This document shows positions 36,557 through 46,040 of a stretch of 64,000 bases of DNA, piece by piece. This DNA comes from Corynebacterium guangdongense (lineage in GTDB: Bacteria > Actinomycetota > Actinomycetes > Mycobacteriales > Mycobacteriaceae): positions 620,001 through 684,000 of the forward strand of contig NZ_CP047654.1 of assembly GCF_030408915.1 (NCBI RefSeq). Direction: 5' to 3'. The notes beneath the pieces were generated by a model, which ran no database searches, had not been told where the DNA came from, and saw nothing but the letters and a program-made list of their open reading frames with translations. Both the position numbers and the translations under genes were made by a program. Numbering within the stretch: the first letter of the stretch is position 1; each line of letters starts with the position of its first letter.

Positions 36557-39500
36557 GTGACCACCTCCACACTGCCGTCCTTCAACAAGGTGCTCGTCGC
36601 CAACCGCGGCGAGATCGCCGTGCGCGCGTTCCGCGCCGCGTACGAGATCGGCGCCAAGACCGTCGCGGTCTACCCGAGGGAGGACCGCAACTCCTTCCAC
36701 CGCCCGTTCGCCGACGAGGCCGTCCGCATCGGCGAGGAGGGCGCGCCGGTCAAGGCGTACCTCAACATCGATGAGGTCATCCGGGCCGCCAAGGAAACCG
36801 GCGCCGACGCCATCTACCCGGGCTACGGCTTCATGTCCGAGAGCGCCGCCTTCGCCCGCGCCTGCGCCGACAACGGCCTCACCTTCATCGGCCCCACCGC
36901 CGAGACCCTGGACCTGACCGGCGACAAGTCCGCCGCGGTCACCGCCGCCCAGGAGGCCGGCCTGCCCATCCTCGACGACTCCAAGCCGTCCACCGACATC
37001 GACGAGCTCGTCAGCTACGCACAGGACTTCCAGTTCCCGATCTTCGTCAAGGCCGTCGCCGGCGGCGGCGGACGCGGCATGCGCTTCGTGGAGAAGCCCG
37101 AGGACCTGCGCGCCCTGGCCGAGGAGGCCTCCCGCGAGGCCGAGGCCGCCTTCGGCGACGCCCACGTCTACCTCGAGACCGCCGTCATCAACCCGCAGCA
37201 CATCGAGGTCCAGATCCTCGGTGACGACGAGGGCAACATCATCCACCTCTACGAGCGCGACTGCTCCCTGCAGCGTCGTCACCAGAAGGTCGTGGAGATC
37301 GCCCCCGCCCAGCACATCGACTCCGACCTGCGCGACCGGATCTGCGCCGACGCCGTGAAGTTCGCCGAGCACATCAACTACCGCGCGGCCGGCACCGTCG
37401 AATTCCTCGTCGACGAACGCGGCAACCACTACTTCATCGAGATGAACCCGCGCATCCAGGTCGAGCACACCGTCACCGAGGAGATCACCGGCGTCGACCT
37501 GGTCAAGGCCCAGATGCACCTGGCTGCCGGCGCCACCCTCGAGCAGCTCGGCCTCAGCCAGGAATCCATCACCATCACCGGCGCGGCGCTGCAGACCCGC
37601 ATCACCACCGAGGACCCCCACAACGGCTTCCGGCCCGACTCCGGCACCATCACCTCCTACCGCTCCCCGGGCGGCGCCGGCGTCCGCCTCGACGGCTCCG
37701 TGGCCGTCGGCACGGAAATCACCCCGAACTTCGACTCCCTGCTGGTCAAGATGACCTGCCGCGGCGCCGACTTCGAGCAGGTCGTCGCCCGCGCGATGCG
37801 CGCCCTCAACGAATTCAAGGTCGGCGGTGTCTCCACCAACATCGGTTTCCTGCGCGCCGTGCTGCGCGAGTCCGATTTCCAGACCAAGCGCATCTCCACC
37901 AGCTTCATCGCCGACCACATCCACCTGCTCGAGGCCCCGCCGGCCATCGACGTCAACGACCGGCTCCTGGACTTCGTGGCCAACGTGACCGTCAACCGCC
38001 CCAACGGCCCCGCACCCACCCGCCAGCAGCCGTGGCGCAAGCTCATGCACATCCAGCTCGACGAGACCCCGCCACGCGGCTCCCGCAACGACCTCCTCGA
38101 ACTCGGCCCCAAGGGCTTCGCGGAGAAGATCCGCAACCAGAAGGCGCTCGGCGTCACCGACACCACCTTCCGCGACGCGCACCAGTCACTGCTCGCCACC
38201 CGGGTACGCACCGACACCCTCATCCACGCCGCCGTCGCCACCGGCCAGATGACCCCGGAGCTCTTCTCCGTCGAGGCCTGGGGCGGCGCCACCTACGACG
38301 TCGCGATGCGCTTCCTCTTCGAGGACCCGTGGGCCCGCCTGGACCAGCTGCGCAAGGCCTTGCCCCACGTCAACATCCAGATGCTGCTGCGCGGCCGCAA
38401 CACCGTCGGCTACACCCCGTACCCGGAGTCCGTCACCCGCGCCTTCGTGCAGGAGGCGGCCGACTCGGGCATCGACGTCTTCCGCATCTTCGACGCCCTC
38501 AACGACGTCTCCCAGATGCGCCCGGCCATCGACGCCGTCCTCGAGACGGGCACCACCGTCGCCGAGGTCGCGATGGCCTACTCCGGCAACCTCGCCGACC
38601 CGCGCGAGAACCTCTACACGCTGGACTACTACCTGAAGCTGGCGGAGCAGATCGTCGAGTCCGGCGCCCACGTCCTGGCCATCAAGGACATGGCCGGCCT
38701 GCTGCGCCCGGAGGCCGCCCGCAAGCTGGTCACCGCCCTGCGCGCCAACTTCGACCTGCCGATCCACATCCACACCCACGACACCGCCGGCGGCCAGCTG
38801 GCGACCTACCTGGCCGCCGCCGAGGCCGGCGCCGACGTCGTCGACGGGGCCTCCGCGCCGCTGGGCGGCACCACCTCCCAGCCCTCGCTGTCCGCCATCA
38901 TCGCCGCCTTCGCCGACACCGAGCGCGACACCGGCATCTCGCTGCAGGCCGTCTCCGAGCTGGAGCCCTACTGGGAGAGCGTGCGCCAGGTCTACGCACC
39001 CTTCGAGTCCGGCATCCCGGGCCCGACCGGCCGCGTCTACCGCCACGAGATCCCGGGCGGTCAGCTGTCCAACCTGCGAACCCAGGCCGTCGCCCTGGGC
39101 CTGGGCGACCGCTTCGAGCTCATCGAAGACGCCTACGCCGGGGTCAACGAACTCCTGGGCCGCCCGACCAAGGTGACCCCCTCCTCCAAGGTCGTCGGCG
39201 ACCTCGCCCTCTCGCTGGTCGGCGCCGGCGTGACCCCGGCGGAATTCGCCCAGAACCCGACCAAGTACGACATTCCGGATTCGGTGATCTCCTTCCTGCG
39301 TGGGGAGCTCGGCACCCCTCCGGGGGGCTGGCCGGAGATCACCGCGAAGATCCTCGAGGGCCGCGGCCAGGGTCAGCGCAGCCTGGTCGAGGTACCCGCC
39401 GAGGAACTCGACAACCTCGCCTCCGAGGACCACAAGGTCCGCCGCGGTGCGCTCGACCGCCTGCTCTTCCCGAAGCAGGCCGCGGAGCTGGCCGAGCACC

Positions 39501-39988
39501 GGCGTCTCTACGGCGACACCTCCAGGCTTGAGGACCACGTCTTCTTCTACGGACTGCCGGAGGGCCAGGAAGTCGTCCTGCGCGCCAGCCACGCCGACGA
39601 CTCGAAGAACCCGCCGATGGTCGCCCGCCTGGATGCCGTGAGCGAACCGGACGAGAAGGGCCTGCGCCGCGTCGTCATCAACGTCAACGGCCAGATCCGT
39701 CCGCTGACCGTCCGCGACAACAACGCCGAGTCCACCGTCGCCGAGGTCGAGAAGGCCGACGCCTCGAACAAGGGCCATGTCCCGGCGCCGTTCGCCGGCG
39801 TCGTCAAGCCGTCCGTCGCCGCAGGTGACCAGGTCAAGGCCGGCGAGCCGGTGGCAACGATCGAGGCGATGAAGATGGAGGCGACCATCTCCGCCACCAT
39901 CGACGGCGTCGTCGAGCGCGTCGCCCTGTCCCAGCCCACGAAGGTGGAGGGCGGCGACCTGATCGTCGTGATCAAGCCGGCCCAGTAG
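36557..39988 (+). CDS. pyc: Pyruvate carboxylase
   Basis: 1143 residues. Domain order: biotin carboxylase ([50 protein letters not shown]), carboxyltransferase (DTTFRDAHQSLLATRVRT with metal-binding Asp, AVATGQMTPELFSVEAWGGATYDV, HIHTHDTAGG) and C-terminal biotinyl domain (ATIEAMKMEATI, biotin on Lys). It makes oxaloacetate from pyruvate, the main anaplerotic step. GTG 36557 follows GGGAAGGGGA. An AT-rich region at 36480-36540 (TTATATTT) probably holds the promoter. Confidence 0.98.
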   Translation: MTTSTLPSFNKVLVANRGEIAVRAFRAAYEIGAKTVAVYPREDRNSFHRPFADEAVRIGEEGAPVKAYLNIDEVIRAAKETGADAIYPGYGFMSESAAFARACADNGLTFIGPTAETLDLTGDKSAAVTAAQEAGLPILDDSKPSTDIDELVSYAQDFQFPIFVKAVAGGGGRGMRFVEKPEDLRALAEEASREAEAAFGDAHVYLETAVINPQHIEVQILGDDEGNIIHLYERDCSLQRRHQKVVEIAPAQHIDSDLRDRICADAVKFAEHINYRAAGTVEFLVDERGNHYFIEMNPRIQVEHTVTEEITGVDLVKAQMHLAAGATLEQLGLSQESITITGAALQTRITTEDPHNGFRPDSGTITSYRSPGGAGVRLDGSVAVGTEITPNFDSLLVKMTCRGADFEQVVARAMRALNEFKVGGVSTNIGFLRAVLRESDFQTKRISTSFIADHIHLLEAPPAIDVNDRLLDFVANVTVNRPNGPAPTRQQPWRKLMHIQLDETPPRGSRNDLLELGPKGFAEKIRNQKALGVTDTTFRDAHQSLLATRVRTDTLIHAAVATGQMTPELFSVEAWGGATYDVAMRFLFEDPWARLDQLRKALPHVNIQMLLRGRNTVGYTPYPESVTRAFVQEAADSGIDVFRIFDALNDVSQMRPAIDAVLETGTTVAEVAMAYSGNLADPRENLYTLDYYLKLAEQIVESGAHVLAIKDMAGLLRPEAARKLVTALRANFDLPIHIHTHDTAGGQLATYLAAAEAGADVVDGASAPLGGTTSQPSLSAIIAAFADTERDTGISLQAVSELEPYWESVRQVYAPFESGIPGPTGRVYRHEIPGGQLSNLRTQAVALGLGDRFELIEDAYAGVNELLGRPTKVTPSSKVVGDLALSLVGAGVTPAEFAQNPTKYDIPDSVISFLRGELGTPPGGWPEITAKILEGRGQGQRSLVEVPAEELDNLASEDHKVRRGALDRLLFPKQAAELAEHRRLYGDTSRLEDHVFFYGLPEGQEVVLRASHADDSKNPPMVARLDAVSEPDEKGLRRVVINVNGQIRPLTVRDNNAESTVAEVEKADASNKGHVPAPFAGVVKPSVAAGDQVKAGEPVATIEAMKMEATISATIDGVVERVALSQPTKVEGGDLIVVIKPAQ

Positions 39989-40146
39989 GCGGTGGCGTCC
40001 GCGCATCCCGTCGACGCTACTACGCGTCCTCGCGCCGGCGGGAGCGCGGCGAGAATCGGTTTTAACAGCTCCGGTTATCCACAGGTTGCCGGCCGGGTTG
40101 GTCCGGTGCCCGGCGCCTCCGGCTGGCGGGCCCTAGCGTCGCGGGC

Positions 40147-41226
40147 ATGAACCTATTCGACTCGGTCCTGCGCGCCAGTGCGCTCGACTTCATCGCGGGA
40201 TTCTCTGAACGGGTCGCCACCGAGGCCGGCGCCGCCCCCGCGCAGATCCGCGCCTGGAAGAACCTCCACCGCGTCTACGTCGCCGCGACCCATTCCCGGC
40301 AGAAGCAGCGCCTCGCCGTCGACAAGGCCCGCAGAAACGGCTTCTCCGTCGACCAGCTGGCGATGATCGAGAGACGCCTGAAGCCACTCAAATCCCGCCG
40401 CGAGCAATCCCGCCTCCGCCTCCTGCTTCTCGACGCCCCCAGCAGCTACCGCACCCTCGAGCGCCTCGCGAAAAGACTCGTCCCGCCCCGCCCGGCCCCG
40501 TCCCCGCGGGCGACCTTCGGCCGTTCCCGTGACGGCCTGCGCACCATGACGCTGACCGCCCCGGAACGCGACCTCGCCGACCTGGAACACGCCGCCGCCC
40601 AGGGCCTGGATCCGACGCGGCCGCGGGCTCCGCAGCTGGTGGGGCCCCTGCTCGAACTCATGCGGGGCGGGGGAGTGCCCCGGGCCGTCCCACGCCCGCT
40701 CATCCTGGTCCCGCTGGCCGAACTGACAAAAATCCTCCGGCAGCAGGGCGACGAGACGATCCTGGGCCTCAGCGACGGAACCACGACCACCGGGGCGCAG
40801 CTGCTCAACGATGTCTTGCCCCACCACGGACTGGAGGCCGCGCTCTTCCACCCGCAGGAAGGCCCGGTCAACCTCTACCGGGCGGAACGTTTGGCCAACC
40901 GGAAGCAGCGCGATCTGGCCCGCGCCACCGCGCCCGTCTGTCCGGTGCCCGACTGCACATGCCCGTCCGATGACTGCGAAATCCACCACGTCGAGGCGTG
41001 GCGCAGCGGCGGGCAGACGAACATAGACAATCTCGTGGTCCTGTGCCGCTACCACAACCGCATGAACGAGGTCCCCGGCCGTGGGCGCATCATCCTGCGC
41101 GGCGGCGCACCGGTGTGGCGCTCGCCCCGGGGTGCGCAGGTGCCCAACGAGCACCACCGCTACGGGGCGATGACGACCCTGTTCAGCGGCCCCGACCCCG
41201 GGAACCGGTCACCGGTCGGATCCTGA
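40147..41226 (+). CDS. HNH endonuclease-domain protein (DUF222/13E12-like group)
   Basis: 359 residues. The N-terminal two-thirds is helical and basic; the C-terminal HNH nuclease domain reads CTCPSDDCEIHHVEAWRSGG...NLVVLCRYHNRMN, with both Cys pairs and the HH/N residues present. Such genes are multi-copy in corynebacteria and mycobacteria and are often linked to mobile DNA, but no repeats or integrase are seen here. Start ATG 40147 lacks a clear ribosome site; the upstream 158 bp holds nothing recognised. Confidence 0.82.
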   Translation: MNLFDSVLRASALDFIAGFSERVATEAGAAPAQIRAWKNLHRVYVAATHSRQKQRLAVDKARRNGFSVDQLAMIERRLKPLKSRREQSRLRLLLLDAPSSYRTLERLAKRLVPPRPAPSPRATFGRSRDGLRTMTLTAPERDLADLEHAAAQGLDPTRPRAPQLVGPLLELMRGGGVPRAVPRPLILVPLAELTKILRQQGDETILGLSDGTTTTGAQLLNDVLPHHGLEAALFHPQEGPVNLYRAERLANRKQRDLARATAPVCPVPDCTCPSDDCEIHHVEAWRSGGQTNIDNLVVLCRYHNRMNEVPGRGRIILRGGAPVWRSPRGAQVPNEHHRYGAMTTLFSGPDPGNRSPVGS

Positions 41227-41256
41227 GGCGCGCCCGGTCACACCGGCTCCGGGCCC

Positions 41257-42492
41257 TCAGTCGAGCGCCAGCCACGGGCTGACGGCGGCGACGACGGCTT
41301 CGGCGCCGGCCTCCAGCGTCGGGTGCAGTTGCGGGAGGAACTGCGGGGAATGGTTGCCCGGCGCCGTCGCTGGATCCGGGAAGCCGCCCAGGACCCAGAA
41401 GCAGTAGGGCGTGCCGAAGGCGTTCGGGATGTCGGGGAAATCCTCGGACCCGAGGAACGGGTCAAACTCGCCGACCCGGTCCTCGCCGAGCAGCGCGGTG
41501 AAGGACTCGGTGACCCGCTCGGTGACTCGCTCGTCGTTGTTCAGGAGCGGGAATCGGTCCGAGTAGTCGAAGGAGGGCTCCCTGGCCCCGACCGCGAGTG
41601 ACTGACTGGTGACGATGCGTTCGATGGAGGAGTGAATCCTGTCCTCGACCTCCTGCGAGTAACACCGGGTGTTGAGCTCGAAGACGACCTCCTCCGGGAT
41701 GACGTTCGACTTGGTGCCGCCGTGAATGGTGCCGACGGAAACGACCGCGGGTTCCAACGCGGAGATTTCGCGGGAGACGATGGTCTGCAGCTGCATGATG
41801 ATGGACGCGGTCAGCACGATGGGGTCCACGCCCTTCTCCGGCATGGAACCGTGCGAACCGACGCCGCGGACGGTGACCTTGACCGTCGAGGCCTGCGAGA
41901 AGCTCGGCCCCGTGCGGGTGGCGACGTGCGCCAGCGGCACCACACCCATGACGTGCTGGCCGAGCATCACGTCGGGGACGGGGACCTTCCCGGTGATGCC
42001 GGCGGCGACCATGTCCTTGCCGCCTTCGGCGGTTTCCTCGGCGGGCTGGAAGACGGCCTCGAAGGTGCCCGACCACAGTTCGCGGTGGGTGGCGAGGTAC
42101 TTCACGACGCTCAGCAGCCAGGTGGTGTGCATGTCGTGGCCGCACATGTGCGCGACCGGGACGTCCTGGCCCGTGCGGTCGGAGACCTGGGTGGCGGTGG
42201 AGGCGTAGTCGACACCGGTGTCCTCCCGGACCGGGAGGGCGTCGAAGTCGGCGCGCATCGCCACCGTGGTGCCCTCGCCGTTGCGCAGGAGCGCGACGAC
42301 GCCCGCGCCGACGTCGACCACGTCCACGTCGGCCACCGCGCTCAGCTCCTCCATGATCCGCGCCTTGGTGCGGGCTTCCTGCATGGATAGCTCGGGGTGC
42401 TGGTGAAACCACTTGTACAGCGTCACGCGCTCCTCCCGGGTGGCCTCCAGGTAGGGAGCGAGGGAATCGAACAGCGTCGGCAAGGTAATCAC
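41257..42492 (-). CDS. M20 family amidohydrolase (second copy)
   Basis: 411 residues from GTG 42492. Metal-site motifs: MRADFDALPV, VAHMCGHDMHTTWLLSV, FQPAEETAEGGKDMV, LGQHVMGVV; dimerisation motif GVGSHGSMPEKG. It belongs to the aminoacylase/hippurate hydrolase group. The GTG overlaps the TGA of the MFS gene (GTGA), indicating a two-gene uptake-and-hydrolysis operon. Substrate unknown. Confidence 0.9.
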   Translation of the reverse strand: MITLPTLFDSLAPYLEATREERVTLYKWFHQHPELSMQEARTKARIMEELSAVADVDVVDVGAGVVALLRNGEGTTVAMRADFDALPVREDTGVDYASTATQVSDRTGQDVPVAHMCGHDMHTTWLLSVVKYLATHRELWSGTFEAVFQPAEETAEGGKDMVAAGITGKVPVPDVMLGQHVMGVVPLAHVATRTGPSFSQASTVKVTVRGVGSHGSMPEKGVDPIVLTASIIMQLQTIVSREISALEPAVVSVGTIHGGTKSNVIPEEVVFELNTRCYSQEVEDRIHSSIERIVTSQSLAVGAREPSFDYSDRFPLLNNDERVTERVTESFTALLGEDRVGEFDPFLGSEDFPDIPNAFGTPYCFWVLGGFPDPATAPGNHSPQFLPQLHPTLEAGAEAVVAAVSPWLALD

Positions 42493-43916
42493 GCTTTCTG
42501 GGGGGTCTTGTTCGGGAGCAGGAGGAGGATGGTGGCCAGGGCGACGCCCATGAAGATCGTGTTGACCCACAGTCCGAACTGTCCGCCCGACAGGGCGGTG
42601 TCGGGGTCGACACCGTCGTAGATGGCGTTGAACACCGACCCTGACACCGCAACACCGATGGCGCCGCCGAGTGAAGAGGCCATTTTATAGATGCCGGCGC
42701 CGGCGCCGGCGATGTCCTCGGGCAGTTCGGACAGCGCCATGTTGATCGAGGGGGTGGCGTACAGGGCCAGGCCGGCGCCGAAGACGCCGAAGGCGATCAC
42801 CACGGCGACGGTGTAGGTGTTCAGCGGCAGGTGGGTCAGGGAGAGCAGGAGCAGCGCGAAGACCAGGGAGGCGGGGCCCAGCGCCATGGTCCATTTCGGG
42901 CCGATCTTGTTGAGGATCTTGACGGAGGCGCCCAGCATGAAGATCAGGACGACCGGGTAGGCCAGGGTGAGGTAGCCGGCGGTGGAGGCGGCCATGCCGT
43001 GGCCCTTGTTGAGGGTCCACATGGTCAGGGGAATCATGCCCACGGAGAGGTTGACCAGGAAATTGGAGAGGGTCGCGGCCGAGAAGCGCATGTTCTTGAA
43101 CACGGCCAGGCGGACGAGGGGCCGGTGCTGCCGGGTCTCCGCCCAGATGAAGGCGATGAAGAAGACGAGGGTGACGGCGACCAGGCTGAGGATGGCCAGG
43201 GAAGTCCAGCCCCAGATTGCCCCCTTGGAGATCACCAGCTGTAGGGCCAGCAGCGTGACGGCCAGGGTGATCATGCCGACGTAGTCGAGGTGGAGTTTGG
43301 CGTCGTCGCGGGGGGCGCGGGATTCCGGGATGTGGCGGGTGAGGAGGATCGCGCCGACGGCGAAGAGGGCGGAGAGGATGAAGATGGAGCGCCAGCCGAA
43401 GATCGAGTTGGCGATGACGCCGCCGACGATGGAGGCCAGTCCGGAGCCGCCGAAGGTGCCGAAGGCCCACATGGAGGAGGCTTTCTGCCGGTCCTCGCCC
43501 TCCCAGTAGGCGCCGACGAGAGCCATGGAGGCGGGCATGATCGCGCCGATGGACAGGCCCTGAATCACGCGTCCGGCCAGGAAGAGCGGGCTGGCGAGGG
43601 GGCCGGCGGCGGCCACCAGCAGGAGGGAGCCGATGACGGCGAGGACGGCGCCAATGGTGAAGATTCGCAGGCGGCCGAAGTTGTCGGCGAGGCCGCCCCA
43701 GGTGACGATGAGCATGCCCGAGAACAGCGCGGAGAGGGAGATGGCCAGCGTCATGGTGGAGGCCGACATTCCGATGTCCTCGGCGACGTCCGGTCCGACG
43801 TTGAGCAGGGTTTGGGCGAACAGCCAGAACGTCAGGAGTCCCAGGATGAAGCCGGCGAGGGCCTTGTTGTCGCCTCTGTAGGAGGTGTTCTGGGGTGCGG
43901 AGTGCGATATAGCCAT
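42489..43916 (-). CDS. MFS transporter, DHA2-like (14 helices)
   Basis: 475 residues with about 14 membrane helices. IVTWGGLADNFGRLRIFTIG is motif A after helix 2; LAGRVIQGLSIGAIMPASMALV is motif B/C region. ATG 43916 is chosen because CGAAGG lies at the right distance; an in-frame GTG at 43949 lacks one. First gene of an operon with the M20 hydrolase, so a linked substrate is likely even though DHA2 proteins are usually annotated as drug exporters. A palindrome at 44014-44034 may control it. Confidence 0.88.
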   Translation of the reverse strand: MAISHSAPQNTSYRGDNKALAGFILGLLTFWLFAQTLLNVGPDVAEDIGMSASTMTLAISLSALFSGMLIVTWGGLADNFGRLRIFTIGAVLAVIGSLLLVAAAGPLASPLFLAGRVIQGLSIGAIMPASMALVGAYWEGEDRQKASSMWAFGTFGGSGLASIVGGVIANSIFGWRSIFILSALFAVGAILLTRHIPESRAPRDDAKLHLDYVGMITLAVTLLALQLVISKGAIWGWTSLAILSLVAVTLVFFIAFIWAETRQHRPLVRLAVFKNMRFSAATLSNFLVNLSVGMIPLTMWTLNKGHGMAASTAGYLTLAYPVVLIFMLGASVKILNKIGPKWTMALGPASLVFALLLLSLTHLPLNTYTVAVVIAFGVFGAGLALYATPSINMALSELPEDIAGAGAGIYKMASSLGGAIGVAVSGSVFNAIYDGVDPDTALSGGQFGLWVNTIFMGVALATILLLLPNKTPQKA

Positions 43917-44013
43917 GGCGGTGACCTTCGGGTGGGAGGGGATGGCCACAAACTGCCTGCTCGCTTGACGACGCCGGGCGGGCAGTCGTGATCATCAGCT
44001 TCTCACCCGAGTA

Positions 44014-44034
44014 TAGGTGCCTGTGGGGCACCTA
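44014..44034. promoter_or_regulatory. Palindromic operator candidate for the MFS-M20 operon
   Basis: TAGGTGCC-TGTGG-GGCACCTA is a perfect 8-bp inverted repeat about 100 bp upstream of the MFS start. Length and spacing suit a dimeric TetR/GntR/MarR regulator; none is encoded next to it. Confidence 0.5.
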
Positions 44035-44059
44035 ACACGGGAAGGCATGCGTGACGAAA

Positions 44060-44096
44060 GTCGCCCCCCGGCCACGAGGTGTGACCGGGGGGCGAC
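44060..44096 (-). terminator. Rho-independent terminator of accBC
   Basis: GTCGCCCCCCGG (44060-44071) pairs with CCGGGGGGCGAC (44085-44096), with inner CAC/GTG pairing. On the minus strand TTTCGTCACG follows. Confidence 0.85.
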
Positions 44097-44108
44097 GAAA
44101 GGGGTGCG

Positions 44109-45884
44109 TTACTTGATCTCGAAGAGCACGGCGTTCTTGTTGACCCGGGCGCCGGCCTCGATGGACAGGCCGGTGACAGTGCCGGCCTTGTGGGCCTTGA
44201 CCGGGTTCTCCATCTTCATGGCCTCGAGGACGACCACGACGTCGCCTTCGGCGACCTCCTGACCCTCCTCGACGTTGACCTTGATGACGGTGCCCTGCAT
44301 CGGAGCCGCCACGGCATCGCCGGAGGCGCCGGCAGCGGCGCCGCCCTTCGCGCGGCGCTTGCGGGCCTTCTTCTTCGGGCCGAAGCCGCCGAAGGTGAGG
44401 TTGCCCGGGAGGGCGACCTCGACGCGTCGGCCGGCGACCTCGACGACGAACTTCTGCGCCGGGGTGGACTCGTCCTCCGGGGCGTCGTCTGGGTCGACAA
44501 ACGGGGTCAGGCCGGCGCCGTCCCACTCCTCCTCGATCCAGCGGGTGTAGATGTCGAAGCCGTTCTCGTCGCCGACGAAGGCCGGGTCCTTGACGATCGC
44601 GCGGTCGAAGTTGAGGACGGTCGGCATGCCTTCGACGACGAACTCATCGAGCGCACGCGCGGCGCGCTGCAGGGCCTGCTCGCGGGACTCACCGGTGACG
44701 ATGAGCTTGGCCAGCATCGAGTCGAACTGGCCGCCGATGGTGGAGCCCTCGACGACGCCGGAGTCGACGCGCACACCCGGTCCGGCCGGCTCGACGTACT
44801 TGGTGATGGTGCCCGGGGCCGGCATGAAGTTGTTGCCTGCGTCCTCGCCGTTGATGCGGAACTCGAAGGAGTGGCCGCGCGGGGCCGGATCCTCGGTGAA
44901 GCGCAGGACCTCGCCCTCGGCGATGCGGAACTGCTCGCGGACCAGGTCGATACCGGTGGTCTCCTCGGTGATCGGATGCTCGACCTGGAGGCGGGTGTTG
45001 ACCTCGAGGAAGGAGACCAGGCCGTCGGAACCGACGAGGTACTCGACGGTGCCGGCGCCGTAGTAACCGGCCTCGGTGCAGATGCGCTTGGCGGACTCGT
45101 GGATGGAGCTGCGCTGCTCGTCGGTGAGGAACGGGGCCGGGGCCTCCTCAACCAGCTTCTGGAAGCGGCGCTGCAGAGAGCAGTCACGGGTGCCGGCGAC
45201 GATGACGTTGCCGTGCTGGTCGGCCAGGACCTGGGCCTCGACGTGGCGGGCCTTGTCCAGGTAGCGCTCGACGAAGCATTCGCCGCGGCCGAAGGCGGCG
45301 ACGGCCTCACGGGTGGCGGACTCGAAGAGTTCCTCGACCTCGTCCATCGTGTAGGCGACCTTCATGCCGCGGCCGCCGCCGCCGAAGGCGGCCTTGATGG
45401 CGATGGGCAGGCCGTAGTTCTCGGCGAAGGCCTTGACCTCGGCGGCGTCGGCGACCGGGTCCTTGGTGCCCGGCACCATCGGGGCCTCAGCGCGCTCGGC
45501 GATATGGCGGGCGGTGACCTTGTCGCCGAGGTCGGCGATCGCGTGCGGCGGGGGGCCGATCCAGATGAGGCCGGCGTCCATGACGGCCTGCGCGAAGTCG
45601 GCGTTCTCGGCGAGGAAGCCGTAGCCCGGGTGGACGGCGTCCGCGCCGGACTTCTTCGCGGCGTCGATGATCTTCTCGATCACCAGGTAGGACTCGGCGG
45701 AGGTGGTTCCGCCCAGCGCGAAGGCCTCGTCGGCCATGCGGACGAACGGCGCGTCGGCGTCCGGTTCCGCGTACACGGCCACTGAGGCGATGCCGGCGTC
45801 CCTTGCCGCGCGGACGATGCGGACGGCGATTTCGCCGCGGTTTGCCACCAGTACCTTGGTGATCTTCTTGGTCTCGACTGCCAC
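44109..45884 (-). CDS. accBC: Acyl-CoA carboxylase alpha subunit (biotin carboxylase plus biotin carrier)
   Basis: 591 residues. Biotin carboxylase domain: [72 protein letters not shown] Lys/Arg-rich linker ([15 protein letters not shown]) leads to the biotinyl domain [11 protein letters not shown]. It is the shared alpha subunit for acetyl-CoA carboxylase (with AccD1) and long-chain acyl-CoA carboxylase (with AccD2/AccD3). ATG 45884 has GGAGGGTTAAC upstream. A motif at 46022-46040 recurs before accD1. Confidence 0.96.
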   Translation of the reverse strand: MAVETKKITKVLVANRGEIAVRIVRAARDAGIASVAVYAEPDADAPFVRMADEAFALGGTTSAESYLVIEKIIDAAKKSGADAVHPGYGFLAENADFAQAVMDAGLIWIGPPPHAIADLGDKVTARHIAERAEAPMVPGTKDPVADAAEVKAFAENYGLPIAIKAAFGGGGRGMKVAYTMDEVEELFESATREAVAAFGRGECFVERYLDKARHVEAQVLADQHGNVIVAGTRDCSLQRRFQKLVEEAPAPFLTDEQRSSIHESAKRICTEAGYYGAGTVEYLVGSDGLVSFLEVNTRLQVEHPITEETTGIDLVREQFRIAEGEVLRFTEDPAPRGHSFEFRINGEDAGNNFMPAPGTITKYVEPAGPGVRVDSGVVEGSTIGGQFDSMLAKLIVTGESREQALQRAARALDEFVVEGMPTVLNFDRAIVKDPAFVGDENGFDIYTRWIEEEWDGAGLTPFVDPDDAPEDESTPAQKFVVEVAGRRVEVALPGNLTFGGFGPKKKARKRRAKGGAAAGASGDAVAAPMQGTVIKVNVEEGQEVAEGDVVVVLEAMKMENPVKAHKAGTVTGLSIEAGARVNKNAVLFEIK

Positions 45885-46021
45885 TTGTTAACCCTCCATG
45901 GATCGTGGGTGCAGGTAGTGCTCGTGCCTGTATTTCCACGCACAGCGGGGGCGCTGCGGTGGCGGTAGCACTCTAACTTACTACCCCGTACCTAACTATT
46001 GTCGTATCGGGGCACCCCCGT

Positions 46022-46040
46022 GTTACGTCTCCGTAGGTTA
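46022..46040 (+). promoter_or_regulatory. 19-bp motif upstream of accBC (copy A)
   Basis: GTTACGTCTCCGTAGGTTA. It matches two copies in the accD1-birA spacer at 17/19 and 16/19 positions. It overlaps the thtR stop codon, about 140 bp upstream of accBC. Probably a fatty-acid-synthesis operator; FasR is the candidate, known in C. glutamicum to repress acc and fas genes. Confidence 0.65.

Noticed and set aside
40147..41226. HNH gene as evidence of a mobile element
   Set aside because: No integrase, terminal repeats or composition change nearby; these genes are common single ORFs in the group.
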